From positions 620,001 through 684,000 of the forward strand of contig JAESUZ010000354.1 of the NCBI GenBank assembly GCA_017311185.1: 64,000 bases of DNA, read 5' to 3'. This DNA is from Proteles cristata cristata (lineage: Eukaryota > Chordata > Mammalia > Carnivora > Hyaenidae). The notes beneath the pieces were generated by a model. The model was not told the origin of the DNA. It was given only the letters and a program-made list of their open reading frames with translations, and ran no database searches. This document shows, piece after piece, positions 55,080-64,000 of the stretch; the stretch's first letter is position 1; the number at the start of each line of letters is the position of its first letter. Position numbers and translations under genes: made by a program.

Positions 55080-56959
55080 GAATTAAACAGTACATTTGAA
55101 ATCCTACCACCAGCCAAGAGAGCAGCACAGTTACTTGCAGGAAGCAGCTGGCCCATGGCTGGACCGGCACTCTGGGAAAGCCGGGCCCAGTTCTCCTACC
55201 TCTTTGTACCCCTCACATCCCAGCAGGAGCTCAGTGAGGCTTGGCTGATTTGCAGCCTCCTGCTCTCCAGCCCATTCATTAGACATCAGCAGAGCCAAAC
55301 AGGAGATGTGCACGGAAGGGATATAAACTATTCATTTCTTCTAATTGCTAGCAGTTCTCACAACGGACTCAACAGGAGCATGAGCTGAAAAATCTTGGCT
55401 GAGAGGGTAATTAGAGATTATGGGGGGCCTTTACTTTTGAATTTCTTCCTACGAACCTTCCTTCCTTCTGCACCTACATACAGGAGGCGCTAAAAAATTC
55501 GTCATTAGTAGGAGATGCTTTTAAAGGTAATACTCAAGTGACGAGGAAAAGACTGTAATGAGTTATCCATGTGATTTTGAAACCATTGAAAATAGTAGCA
55601 AACAGCTCTGAAGGGTAGGGTACAGCACAGATCTGGGTGACATGACAGGATCATACTACACTGGATCTGCACTTGGGGTAACAGGCTTAATGAAACAAGG
55701 CACTTATTTACTCTTCCTATTCCCTTTCTGCTTTTGATAATCATAGAACACAGTAATTTAATTTTAAACACTGAATTTACTGCCATGGCCACTACTAGGC
55801 TGCACGGTACCTGTATAAAAATTAGATCAAGATGTCACCTCTGTGCTGAAAAGTTAGTACATGATACCGTCCATAGAATGGAAAAGCTCCACTGACACTT
55901 GGATTGGCCGGTGGACAGTACTGCTGTGTCAGGGCGGAGAAAAGGCACCCCTACCTTTGATTAGACAGAGCCCCCTCCCAGGGCACATGACCAGGTAAGC
56001 AGAGCATAGGCTGAATTTCAGTGCCAACCTGCCTTCCTGGATGCTTCTGGATGCTTCTACACAATACCAAAACTACACGACTATACTCAGTAGTCCCACT
56101 GGAGGGATAAACTATTGTAGTCTCTTGTCTACAAATAAGATACAGAAAGAGGAAGGAAATAGAAAAGTAAGTTCTTTAGGTGGGTAAGTACTAAACATAC
56201 TTTATGATAGATCCAAACACTAAAATCAGTTATTCATCTGTTTATTCAGCAATGATTAAGCAGCTAATATGCGCTAGTTAACGACGATTCAATAGCACCC
56301 CTCAGACACAATACCTCAAGATGCCAAGGGAAAGGATGTGTCAATAAGAGCCTGGCAGGTGTGATGATTTCAGAAAAACACTTAGAAGACTGGGATTACT
56401 AGCCGGTAGAAAGGCTGCTGACAGTTAGGCACCTGATGCTCATGCTCTCAATACCTCATCCTTGCAGGAATTTCTGAAGGCTCTCCCTACGTACGCCACT
56501 CAGGGGGTACAACCCTGAAATATGGGAATTAAAACCCATATATCCAGTTTTCACAGTCACCTATTTCCTTAGAAAGCCTGAAGGAAGACAGCTAATTTTA
56601 AAAGGTAGGCATTGGAGTCCAGGATTACATGATGAAAAATGTTTTCCAACATCAGTGCAACTGGCTCTGTCGGTAAACAGAAACGGTTCTCTTTTTCTTC
56701 TTACAGCATAGCAATCCAGATTCAGAAGGTTTGAGAAGGGGGAAAATATTCTGAAGGTAGTTTTAAGGGTTCAATCCTGTATTTTCAGTTACTAAAAATA
56801 ATCTCAGACACCAGAAATTGGCCTCTTATTAAATGCTCTGAAAAATTCTCCAGATTCCACGTTGAAGTGGTAACTACTTAACCACATTAAATTCTATCCG
56901 CCTTTTCAAAGTTTAATCCTGTGAGGATTATGTGGGGGCATTAAGAATAATAGATAAGG
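55080..56959. other. Repeat-poor stretch, no gene seen
   Basis: About 1.9 kb with no firm repeat. A small duplication, tggatgcttc twice, occurs near 56038-56060. Open frames at 55131-55388 are on both strands and unsupported. Confidence 0.4.
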
Positions 56960-57198
56960 GTTATTTAGGCACTTATTATACACCAGGCATTCTTCTGTTT
57001 TGCTATAGTTGTTTTGCTATGTTAGCTCTCTTGAACCTCACAGTGTCTCCTTCTTCCTGATAAGGAAAATAAGGTTCAGAGACTTTAAAGTATTTGCCTA
57101 GAATCACAGAGATAATTAGTGGTGAAGCTGGGATTTGAACCAGGGCTGTCTGGCTCCAGAGTCTGGGCTGTCAAGCCCTACACTTTCCTGCTTCTAAA
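56960..57198 (+). mobile_element. MIR SINE, near full length
   Basis: 'ggcacttattatacaccagg', 'gataaggaaaataaggttca', 'gagataattagtggtgaagc' and 'tgggatttgaaccagggctg' are in correct MIR order, ending 'caagccctacactttcctgc'. A SINEC element follows almost at once. Confidence 0.9.
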
Positions 57199-57205
57199 AT
57201 CAGGA

Positions 57206-57412
57206 AGTGCCGGGGTGGTTCAGCTGGTTAAGCATCCAACTTCAGCTCAGGTCATGATGTCACCATTCGTGGGTTCAAGCTCCGCATCAGGCTCTGTGCT
57301 GACCACTCGGAGCCTGCTTCAGATTCTGTGTCTCCCTCTCTTTCTGCCTCTTCCCACTCATGATCTCTCTCTCTCTCAAAAATAAAATAAACATTTTAAA
57401 AAATAAGAATAA
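57206..57412 (+). mobile_element. SINEC-type SINE
   Basis: Plus-strand SINE with a mutated head ('aagtgccggggtggttcagc') and a normal body ('catccaacttcagctcaggt', 'cttcagattctgtgtctccc'). A convincing target duplication is not visible, which suggests age. Confidence 0.93.
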
Positions 57413-57424
57413 CCATCATCTTTC

Positions 57425-57570
57425 TATTTCACTTGCCACACTGAATTAGATTTATAATTCCCCCACCACGTTATGTACTCCTTGGAGACAAAGACTCTCT
57501 GCTCACCAGCACAGGGCCTACTACATATTAGGCATTCAAGAAATATGTGCTACATAAATGAATGAATTGT
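57425..57570 (+). mobile_element. L2 LINE 3' end
   Basis: 'gtactccttggagacaaaga', 'caccagcacagggcctacta' and 'ttaggcattcaagaaatatg', followed by 'aaatgaatgaa', is the standard L2 3' terminus. Confidence 0.8.
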
Positions 57571-57754
57571 ACTTATGCTTATGGTTCTGCTTTAAATTAT
57601 GTCTAGCTCCTACTAAAAGAACTTACCACATACACCACAGGAAACTGGCAAAACTAAGTGAAACACACAAGTTGGGAAGAAAAGAAAATTGTAAGTGGGT
57701 AAGAGCAAATACTGGAAGAGCTCTGTCAAAATGCCCAAGGCAGATCACTTCTGG

Positions 57755-57965
57755 TGGCTCCTGGGTGGCGCAGTCAGTTGAGCCTCTGACTTTGCTCGGG
57801 TCATGATCTAGCAGTTCATGAGTTCAAGCTCCACATCAGGCTATGTGCTGACAGCTCAGAGGCTGGAGCCTGCTGCGGATTCTGTTTCTCCTTCTCTCTG
57901 CCCCTTCCCTTGCTCTCTGTCTCTCAAAAATAAATAAGCATTAAAATAAATTTAAAGAAAAAAAG
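57755..57965 (+). mobile_element. SINEC-type SINE
   Basis: Plus-strand SINE with a 12-bp duplication, gatcacttctgg, at 57743-57754 and 57966-57977. The head is altered ('tggctcctgggtggcgcagt'). Body and tail are typical. Confidence 0.96.
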
Positions 57966-57977
57966 GATCACTTCTGG

Positions 57978-58889
57978 GCTCACACTGTTCATCCACGTAG
58001 AAGGAAGATGCCAGGTGAGAAAGGGGCAAAACATCTTGCACAGGCCTAACCAAAACTTCTGGAACAGAGGGTGGGAAGGGAGGCAACAAAATATCCCCAC
58101 CCTGTGCAGTGCAATCCCACCAGAGGACATCCCTCTCTTCCAGGATGTTGGGAATGATCGCCAGATGCCAGCAAAGATCTAATTTTACAGTGGCCCTAAG
58201 AGTGAGTGAGCATGTGTGCGTTTAGGGGTGGGAAGGAGGCAGAGAGCATGAATGCCAGCCTTTGTAAGACTGTAAATAAATGTGGCTGAAACACTGAAAA
58301 TAGAATACAAAAGTTAACCACAGTACCCTGACCAAGAAACCCAAAGGAACAATTCAGAGAAGTACAGAGAACACAATCAAACCAGTCAGTGCAATCAAAA
58401 GACAATCACAAACTGCCTGCCCTAATGCAAAATTTTTTCCTGTTTTGCTCTCACAGAAACCAGATATAAAAAATATCCCCAGCTAGCTTTTACTCTTTAT
58501 TGTCCAAAGAAAGGGTAGCTTATGGCTTGTAAAGCTTTAGAAGGAATTATAAATGCAGAAAATGAGATATTATGACCTAAAGAAACAAAGGACTGCAATG
58601 TCCTCTCTGTGGAAAATCAATGGGACATACCACATGTTTAATGAAACCTCATTCCAATCGTCACTGTCCCGCCTCTAACTCTAACATCCCGTACTACTAA
58701 GTCTATGGTAACTTCTCCTAAGTCCCACTAGAAAACACCAGATCAGCACCGGCTATGGCCCCTTCTGGTTGTGGACTTGCCCATTATTGCAATCACCACC
58801 ACCTGTTACCTGTACCTGTCAAACCATTCTTGCCACCAAACAATTCCTTCCCATATAGTAGCTGGAATGAGTTTTTTTTAATGCATAAA
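57978..58889. other. Unique DNA, nothing identified
   Basis: No repeat was recognised. The minus-strand frames at 57924-58130 and 58196-58405 lack splice context. Confidence 0.4.
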
Positions 58890-59240
58890 GCAGATTATGC
58901 CATCCTTGTTTAAATATTTCCACTGCATTTATAATAAAAGCTGTTGGCACACACCTACAAGGCCACATAACCAACACCTGCTTCTCTCGTCACCTTAGTT
59001 CACATACTGTCCACTAGCCTGCAGGTGCTCTGTTGAATTAAATACTCTAAAGAAGTTTACACCAGCTGCTTCTTCACAAAATGGCATTTCCTTAGATCTT
59101 CTTCTCTTTTCTCCTTAGCATTCAGATTTCACCTCCACAAGAGGCCCTGACCATTCACTCTGTTTTCTACTTAATATTTTATTTTCACCATCTAAACTTA
59201 TCTTGATCTCTCATTTCTTTATCATTGTTTTATCCATTCA
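58890..59240 (+). mobile_element. L2 LINE 3'-region fragment
   Basis: 'cagattatgccatccttgtt', 'atttccactgcatttataat', 'acctacaaggccacataacc', 'aagaggccctgaccattcac' and 'tctgttttctacttaatatt' follow L2 order. Confidence 0.75.
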
Positions 59241-59644
59241 GACCCAAGCAAGACAGATATTACAAACCGGGCTATTAGAGCATAGCTTACTAAGGGGCTA
59301 ATTACAGAGTGGAGGCAGAGTGTGGGGAAAGCACAGGACAGTGCAGTCCCGAAGGCCTACAAACAATGAAGGACATTATTACCTCTGGGCCTGGAGGGGT
59401 GAAAGGGGGAGCTGACGCCAGCATAGGGAAGGAATGGGTTTTGTATTTTGAGGACCACCTGGTAGGAGCTGTGACCTTCAGAAGCTCATTCAGCCAACCC
59501 ACAAGAAAGACAAAGAGAGAAAGCTAGAGAAGACAGGCCCCCAAAGTCCCTCCTCCCTGTCCTCGGATTTCCAACAGCACCTCCCCATTTGCCAAGTTCA
59601 ACAAGAAGAGGGCAAGGGGTTTATGGATGAAGGCCAAGGAGCCA
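59241..59644. other. Possible old repeat, not placed
   Basis: 59260-59600 reads like an old interspersed element ('ggggctaattacagagtgga', 'gaaggcctacaaacaatgaa'), but I could not place it. Opposing open frames at 59302-59527 fall in it. Confidence 0.35.
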
Positions 59645-59982
59645 CACTTTTTGCTGTAAAGGGTCAGACAGTAAATGTTTCAGGCTTTTCAAGCAATTGG
59701 GTCTCTTTGGCAACTCCTTGGATCTGCTCCTTTAGGGTAGAAAGCAGCCATTAGCCTAAGTAAACAAACAGGTGTGGCTGTGTGCCAATAAGATTTTGTT
59801 TCCAGACAACTGAAATTTGAGTTTCATACAATTTTCATATGTCATAAAATCTTCTTTGGAACTTTTATTTTTTTTTTTTTATCCACCCGAAACTACAAAA
59901 ACCATTCTTGGTTCGGAGGCCATACAAAAATTGGTGCTGAGCCAGATTTGGCCCGTGGGACACAGTTGGCTGTTCCCTGATG
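59645..59982 (+). mobile_element. hAT-Charlie-like nonautonomous DNA transposon remnant (copy 3, long form)
   Basis: 'tgctgtaaagggtcagacag', 'gcagccattagcctaagtaa', 'gtggctgtgtgccaataaga' and a terminal 'gatttggcccgtgggacaca' match the same family as the copies at 1912 and 24604. This copy retains a longer A/T-rich centre (59800-59930) absent from copy 2. Confidence 0.75.
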
Positions 59983-60109
59983 TAAACCATTCAGGTCAGC
60001 CCCACAGGACACAGATTCGAGCTGAGAAGGGTAGATCTTCGGAGCTGAAGTAGCAAATGGAAAACACGTAGCCCCTTTGTCTTGCTACAACTGAACATAA
60101 GTAACTAGA

Positions 60110-60195
60110 AAGGAATGACCTTGCTGTATCCCCAGCACTTTGTATGGGGCTTAGGATATAGTAAGTGCTCAGTAAAAATTTGTTGAATGATTCAC
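60110..60195 (+). mobile_element. L2 LINE 3' end fragment
   Basis: 'tgctgtatccccagcacttt' leads to 'agtaagtgctcagtaaaaat' and 'ttgttgaatga', the usual L2 3' end. Confidence 0.75.
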
Positions 60196-60904
60196 CAAAG
60201 GGGTTTCCTGTTGGAATTCTTCACATCATCAAAATTATTGTAATTATTGAGAGTCCTTGAAGTCACGCTAAATCACATTCCCTGAAAACATTTCTGGGGC
60301 ATTATCACCTGACATTTAGGCTTTTCTTCAACAAACAGTGAATCTGGAATCCTCAAATGATCTAAAAAATGGAAGGGGGTGCACACATTAGAGGAATTTG
60401 CATCCTCTCTTAATATATCACCCAGGATTAGGGACCCAAGGCTCTTCATCCAAAGTCTGATTCCACTAAGAAATGATACAAAGAGAGAAAAAGAATATTT
60501 TCCTTTGCCTTAAGCAAAAGGCAGCTCTGGGACTGAGCCTGAGGGAATGTGTATGCTTGACTATCGATTCTCCTTCTAATCAAAATGGATAAATGCGCCC
60601 ACTTGGCACTAGACAAAGAATGATGGACGCAGGTAGGGAGCTCCTGGACAAGTTTAGGCCTTTTTGCTTTTAACACAAGAGCAGCCCTGGCCCTGGACAT
60701 GTGGATGTTTCCAGGAGCTGGGTGAAGGCTACTGTTATTTAGTGCCACTCAGGGAAAACCCTAAATTCATAACTTCTATCTCCAGTTCTCACAGCAAGTC
60801 ACTGTCCAGAGAAACAATAAGCATATACTTCATGAATGAAAAGAAAAGAAAGAGATGTGCCCTCCCTTACACCACATGAAATACTAAGGATTTTCACTAC
60901 TAGT
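60196..60904. other. Unique DNA, nothing identified
   Basis: A minus-strand frame of 100 codons at 60446-60748 has no recognised family and no clear acceptor/donor. Confidence 0.4.
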
Positions 60905-61140
60905 AATAGGAACAGCTAATGTGCTAATTATTGCACCTATGTGCCATATACTATTCTCAGAGCTGTGCACATATTCATTTCATCTTCCCATCAGACTTAT
61001 CAGATAGGAACTATTATTATTCCCATTTTATAAATTAATAAATTGAGTTGCAGAGGGGCAAGTAATTTTCCAAGGTCATTCAGCTACTGAGGGGCAAGCA
61101 AGCTATCTGATGGCCCATGGAGTCAGCAACCGTGCTCTTC
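60905..61140 (+). mobile_element. MIR SINE, near full length
   Basis: 'acagctaatgtgctaattat', 'cacctatgtgccatatacta', 'ggaactattattattcccat', 'aattttccaaggtcattcag' and 'ctactgaggggcaagcaagc' are in order. Confidence 0.88.
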
Positions 61141-61591
61141 GTCCTATTCCTCCACCGTATACTCAATCCACTAAAACCTCTGCCCCGGAGATGCATGCAG
61201 TTCAAAATTGATAAGGAAATGATGTCATTCACGGACTCAAAATGTTTATAGTTAAGATTCAATACAAAATTCTCAGGAAACCAAGAGTAGGCTAGGAGAG
61301 TATATGTTACATCATCGAAGCACTGCTTTCATGGCTGAATGAAATTCAGCACGGGTTTATGCAGTGTCTGCTGATTGTCCCAAAAGGATGTGAAGTGTCC
61401 CAGGGAACACAAGCAGGATATGACAAGGGCCCATTATAAGAGCAGCACAGGTGAAATAACTCATCCATGCAAGACCAAAAAAGACCACCAAAGGGCAAGC
61501 TAAGTACTTGTTCACATTTCTTTTGTGAAAAATTAATCTTCCTTAGCACCAGGTGAGACCCCAAAATCTTCTCTATTAATAAAAAGTTTGA
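61141..61591. other. Unique DNA, nothing identified
   Basis: No repeat or exon recognised before the SINE. Confidence 0.4.
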
Positions 61592-61802
61592 GGGGTGACT
61601 GGGTGGCTCAGTCATTTAAGCATCTGCCTCTTCATTTCGGCTCACGTCATGATCGAACGGTTCCTGAGTTTCAGTCCTGCATCAGGCTCTGCACTGAGGG
61701 CAGGGTGCCTCCTTGGGATTCTGTCTCCCTCTCTCCCTGCCCCTCCCCTGTCTGTTCTCTATCTCTCTCTCAAAATAAATTTAAAAAGAGAAACAAACAA
61801 AA
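61592..61802 (+). mobile_element. Older SINEC-type SINE (pre-felid form)
   Basis: Plus-strand SINE with an 11-bp duplication, aaaaagtttga, at 61581-61591 and 61803-61813. The 'cctcttcatttcggctcacg' block is a form of the older carnivoran 'ctcttgatttcggctcag'. The body is diverged. Confidence 0.93.
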
Positions 61803-61813
61803 AAAAAGTTTGA

Positions 61814-64000
61814 ATAAATTGTTCTCAGGTAGGATCATTAAACTTCTACATGAACACCTATGAATGTGCGTTTGAATGAAGCTCATTGACTTCCGGTGAT
61901 GTTTGCTGATTAGCCTATAGGAAACTAAGGAAAAGTAAACATGTTGAATGTTTCAGAGCTATACATATCAACAGAACTAAAATGAATCAATAAGTGCCCT
62001 TACTTTACAGTAATCAAGTTAATTAATACAGCATATTGACAGTGAATTGCATCCTCAGTCCGTTGTAAAGAGTCAGAAAAGTGTTTCTGAGAAAATTGGC
62101 TGGAGAGGAGGGTTTTAAGTGAGAGCAGAGAAATGAAGTATTGTGGTCTCTCTCTTTATGGGGACTGGCAGGTATGCATAATACATAGAACCTTAAAAGA
62201 ATGTTTCCCTGTGGAATGAAGAGAGCAGGAGTTTTGTTGTATTAGCTTACTCTACTACTTGGATCCCAAGCGGATCTCACATTTACACATATTGGCTGTG
62301 TGAGTGGGGCCATGCAGAGCCCCTCTGAATCAGGAAACCTCTTATAGCTTCCTCCAAACTGCCCTCCAGTTCCTTATTTGGCCAGAACTATGCCACTGTC
62401 CTGTAGAGATGGAAAATCTGGATTATAGAACTCTGAATTCACCAAGCAATGCCTTTCTGCTTGGGGCAACTTTCTTCATATATACCTACCCAGCCTTCCA
62501 CTCATCCTTTCTTTTCCGATTTAGATAAAATTGGTACCACTGCCTTTTCCCAGACCTCTAAAAAGCAGAGTATCCTTCAGAGATTTTCTTCAAATTCCTA
62601 GGGGATTTTTGCCTCAAGGTCACTCACTATGGGTCAACCAGATGTCTTCCACATCCCCGATGAGATTTCACCTCATGCTGGACCTCTCTCAGCTCTGTGC
62701 CCACCCAGGCATGGATTTCAGACACTATGATCAACCATGCATTAGGATGCATGATAGAGTTTACTTACAGCTTTAAAATGTACCTATACATATAACATAA
62801 ATTTGATTATTGGACTTTTTCATATTCAGATATCCCCTCAACCAACCTAACAATGGGATTTCTCACAGCCTCTCTTTGTGGGCTCGGTCTTCCTGCCATG
62901 TTGTCTCTCATTCCTTCCTTCTGCCCATAATTCCTCTCCCCTACTCTTCTCTCTTTCATCCACTTCATCAACTACCATTTTTGCTCACTGCAAAAAATAT
63001 ATTTACATATTTGTTTAATATTTTCTTATAGACCTTGCCTGGCCAGGCTTCACTTTTTCCTGAATAGTACTAAAAACAAAAATGGTTTCCCTCACGAAAA
63101 GAATGTTGGTGCCAGGGATTAAAATAATGATTGTTTTTATCCTCCTGTCTATTAATATTATACTCATGCACGTATATAAACACAGCATTAAAATATATAT
63201 TTATAATTATTTTAATAATTATGCAGATTCCTCACATTTAGGTTAACATCTAAATAAATGTGGCATGGTCATTTTGTATCAGAAATATTGAGAATTTTGT
63301 TTACAGGGAAAGTAAAGCTGAAGTTCCATATTAACAGGGTTTTTTCTTTACTATTCTGTAATATTCACTAATATAATTATTTCAAGAAAGAAACTTCCTG
63401 CTGCAGATGTAAATTCTAAGAACAAACTTCCTTGTTGGGTATACACCTCTATGATTCTCTGAAACCAGTAGTCCTTTGTCCCTCATGGGTCTCTGATGAC
63501 AGTGGCCGTTTGAGAGCCCCTGTCTGTGGCAGCTCCTTCTCATTAGCCACTCAACCAGATGAGAGTGACTCCCATGCTTCGACTTTACATGTACTACATG
63601 GCTTTAAACACAGAGTTAACCATGACATAACCTAAAGATGAAAGATAACTTCTCATCGGAAGGCTCACGTCATCATCCCTTCTCCATCCAGAGATGGACC
63701 CCCCCTTTGTTATTAGGCTTTATCATTTATCACTGAGGTTTCCATCCATCTGCCTGAATCTAGCAACAAGTATTTAAAGCTCCTGAGTTTGGCAGTGGGG
63801 ATTACAAAGCTTTTGACAATTCTGGCTGCCATGAGGGGAGAACAAGCGGAGCAAACTACTTAATAAGATCACCAACACATATATATCATCTACATCATAT
63901 ATCACATATATATAGTTTTTATAAATAATAATGCATTCTGGCATGGCCAAGGCACAACAGACAGGAATGAATCCTCAGTAACACATGACCTTCTTTCAAA
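61814..64000. other. AT-rich unique DNA, no gene seen
   Basis: About 2.2 kb to the window end with no recognised interspersed repeat. AT-rich simple tracts lie at 63150-63230 and 63870-63930. Open frames at 62304-63031 and 63432-63635 are unsupported. Confidence 0.45.

Noticed and set aside
54665..55099. 144-codon plus-strand open frame
   Set aside because: Antisense to the better-supported candidate exon, partly low-complexity Gly codons from a poly-G tract, with no family recognised.
18057..61802. tRNA-like box A/B segments in many places
   Set aside because: All belong to tRNA-derived SINEs with A-rich tails and target duplications; none folds as an intact tRNA gene.
1..64000. CRISPR array, operon, phage or bacterial defence system
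   Set aside because: The composition, SINE/LINE content and sparse ORFs are those of a mammalian genome; the direct repeats present are microsatellites, one minisatellite or target-site duplications.

Overview
This window looks like intergenic or intronic DNA from a feliform carnivoran, most likely a cat (Felidae). The main evidence is 18 tRNA-derived SINEs of the felid SINEC type. They have a 'cctgggtggc' head, a 'tcatgatctc' internal block, a CT-rich middle and an 'aataaataaaa' tail, and many sit between clear target-site duplications. LINE-1 3' ends of carnivore type are also present. Nothing looks bacterial: there are no operons, no dense ORFs, and most long ORFs lie in repeats.

Layout. 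1-11 kb is mostly unique DNA with a hAT-type fossil (1.9 kb), a purine-rich tract (6.5 kb), an old LTR-like element (6.9-7.56 kb) and a small GC-rich patch (8.5 kb). 9.9-11.3 kb holds an L2-like remnant, a MER5A-like transposon, a 17-bp minisatellite and the first SINE. 13.6-14.4 kb is an L2 fragment followed by a SINE. 18-23.2 kb is a nested repeat cluster: two old L1 fragments carrying a partial U6 snRNA insertion, a Tigger DNA transposon and two SINEs, with two more SINEs just upstream. 24-30 kb has MIR and hAT remnants plus two young SINEs. 32.1 kb has a tiny L1 insertion with an inverted end. 37.0-41.6 kb is the clearest structure: an old minus-strand L1 split by a younger minus-strand L1 with a 20-bp target duplication, itself split by a young SINE. 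42-64 kb continues with SINE, MIR, L2 and L1 remnants.

Genes. No complete gene can be supported. Two minus-strand open segments with reasonable splice signals (55058-54968 and 36166-35916) are offered as candidate internal exons, but neither was recognised and either may be chance. If both are real they could belong to one minus-strand gene whose introns make up most of the window. The only confident protein homology is LINE-1 ORF2, and it is broken.

The most unusual features are a 34-nt U6 snRNA fragment flanked by a 17-bp duplication inside an L1, two adjacent perfect hairpins sharing a loop core at 48.37-48.45 kb, fold-back (twin-priming-like) L1 insertions at 32.1 and 47.6 kb, and a SINE subgroup with shared diagnostic changes and long target duplications. 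Repeat family names rest on remembered consensus sequences, because no search could be run.
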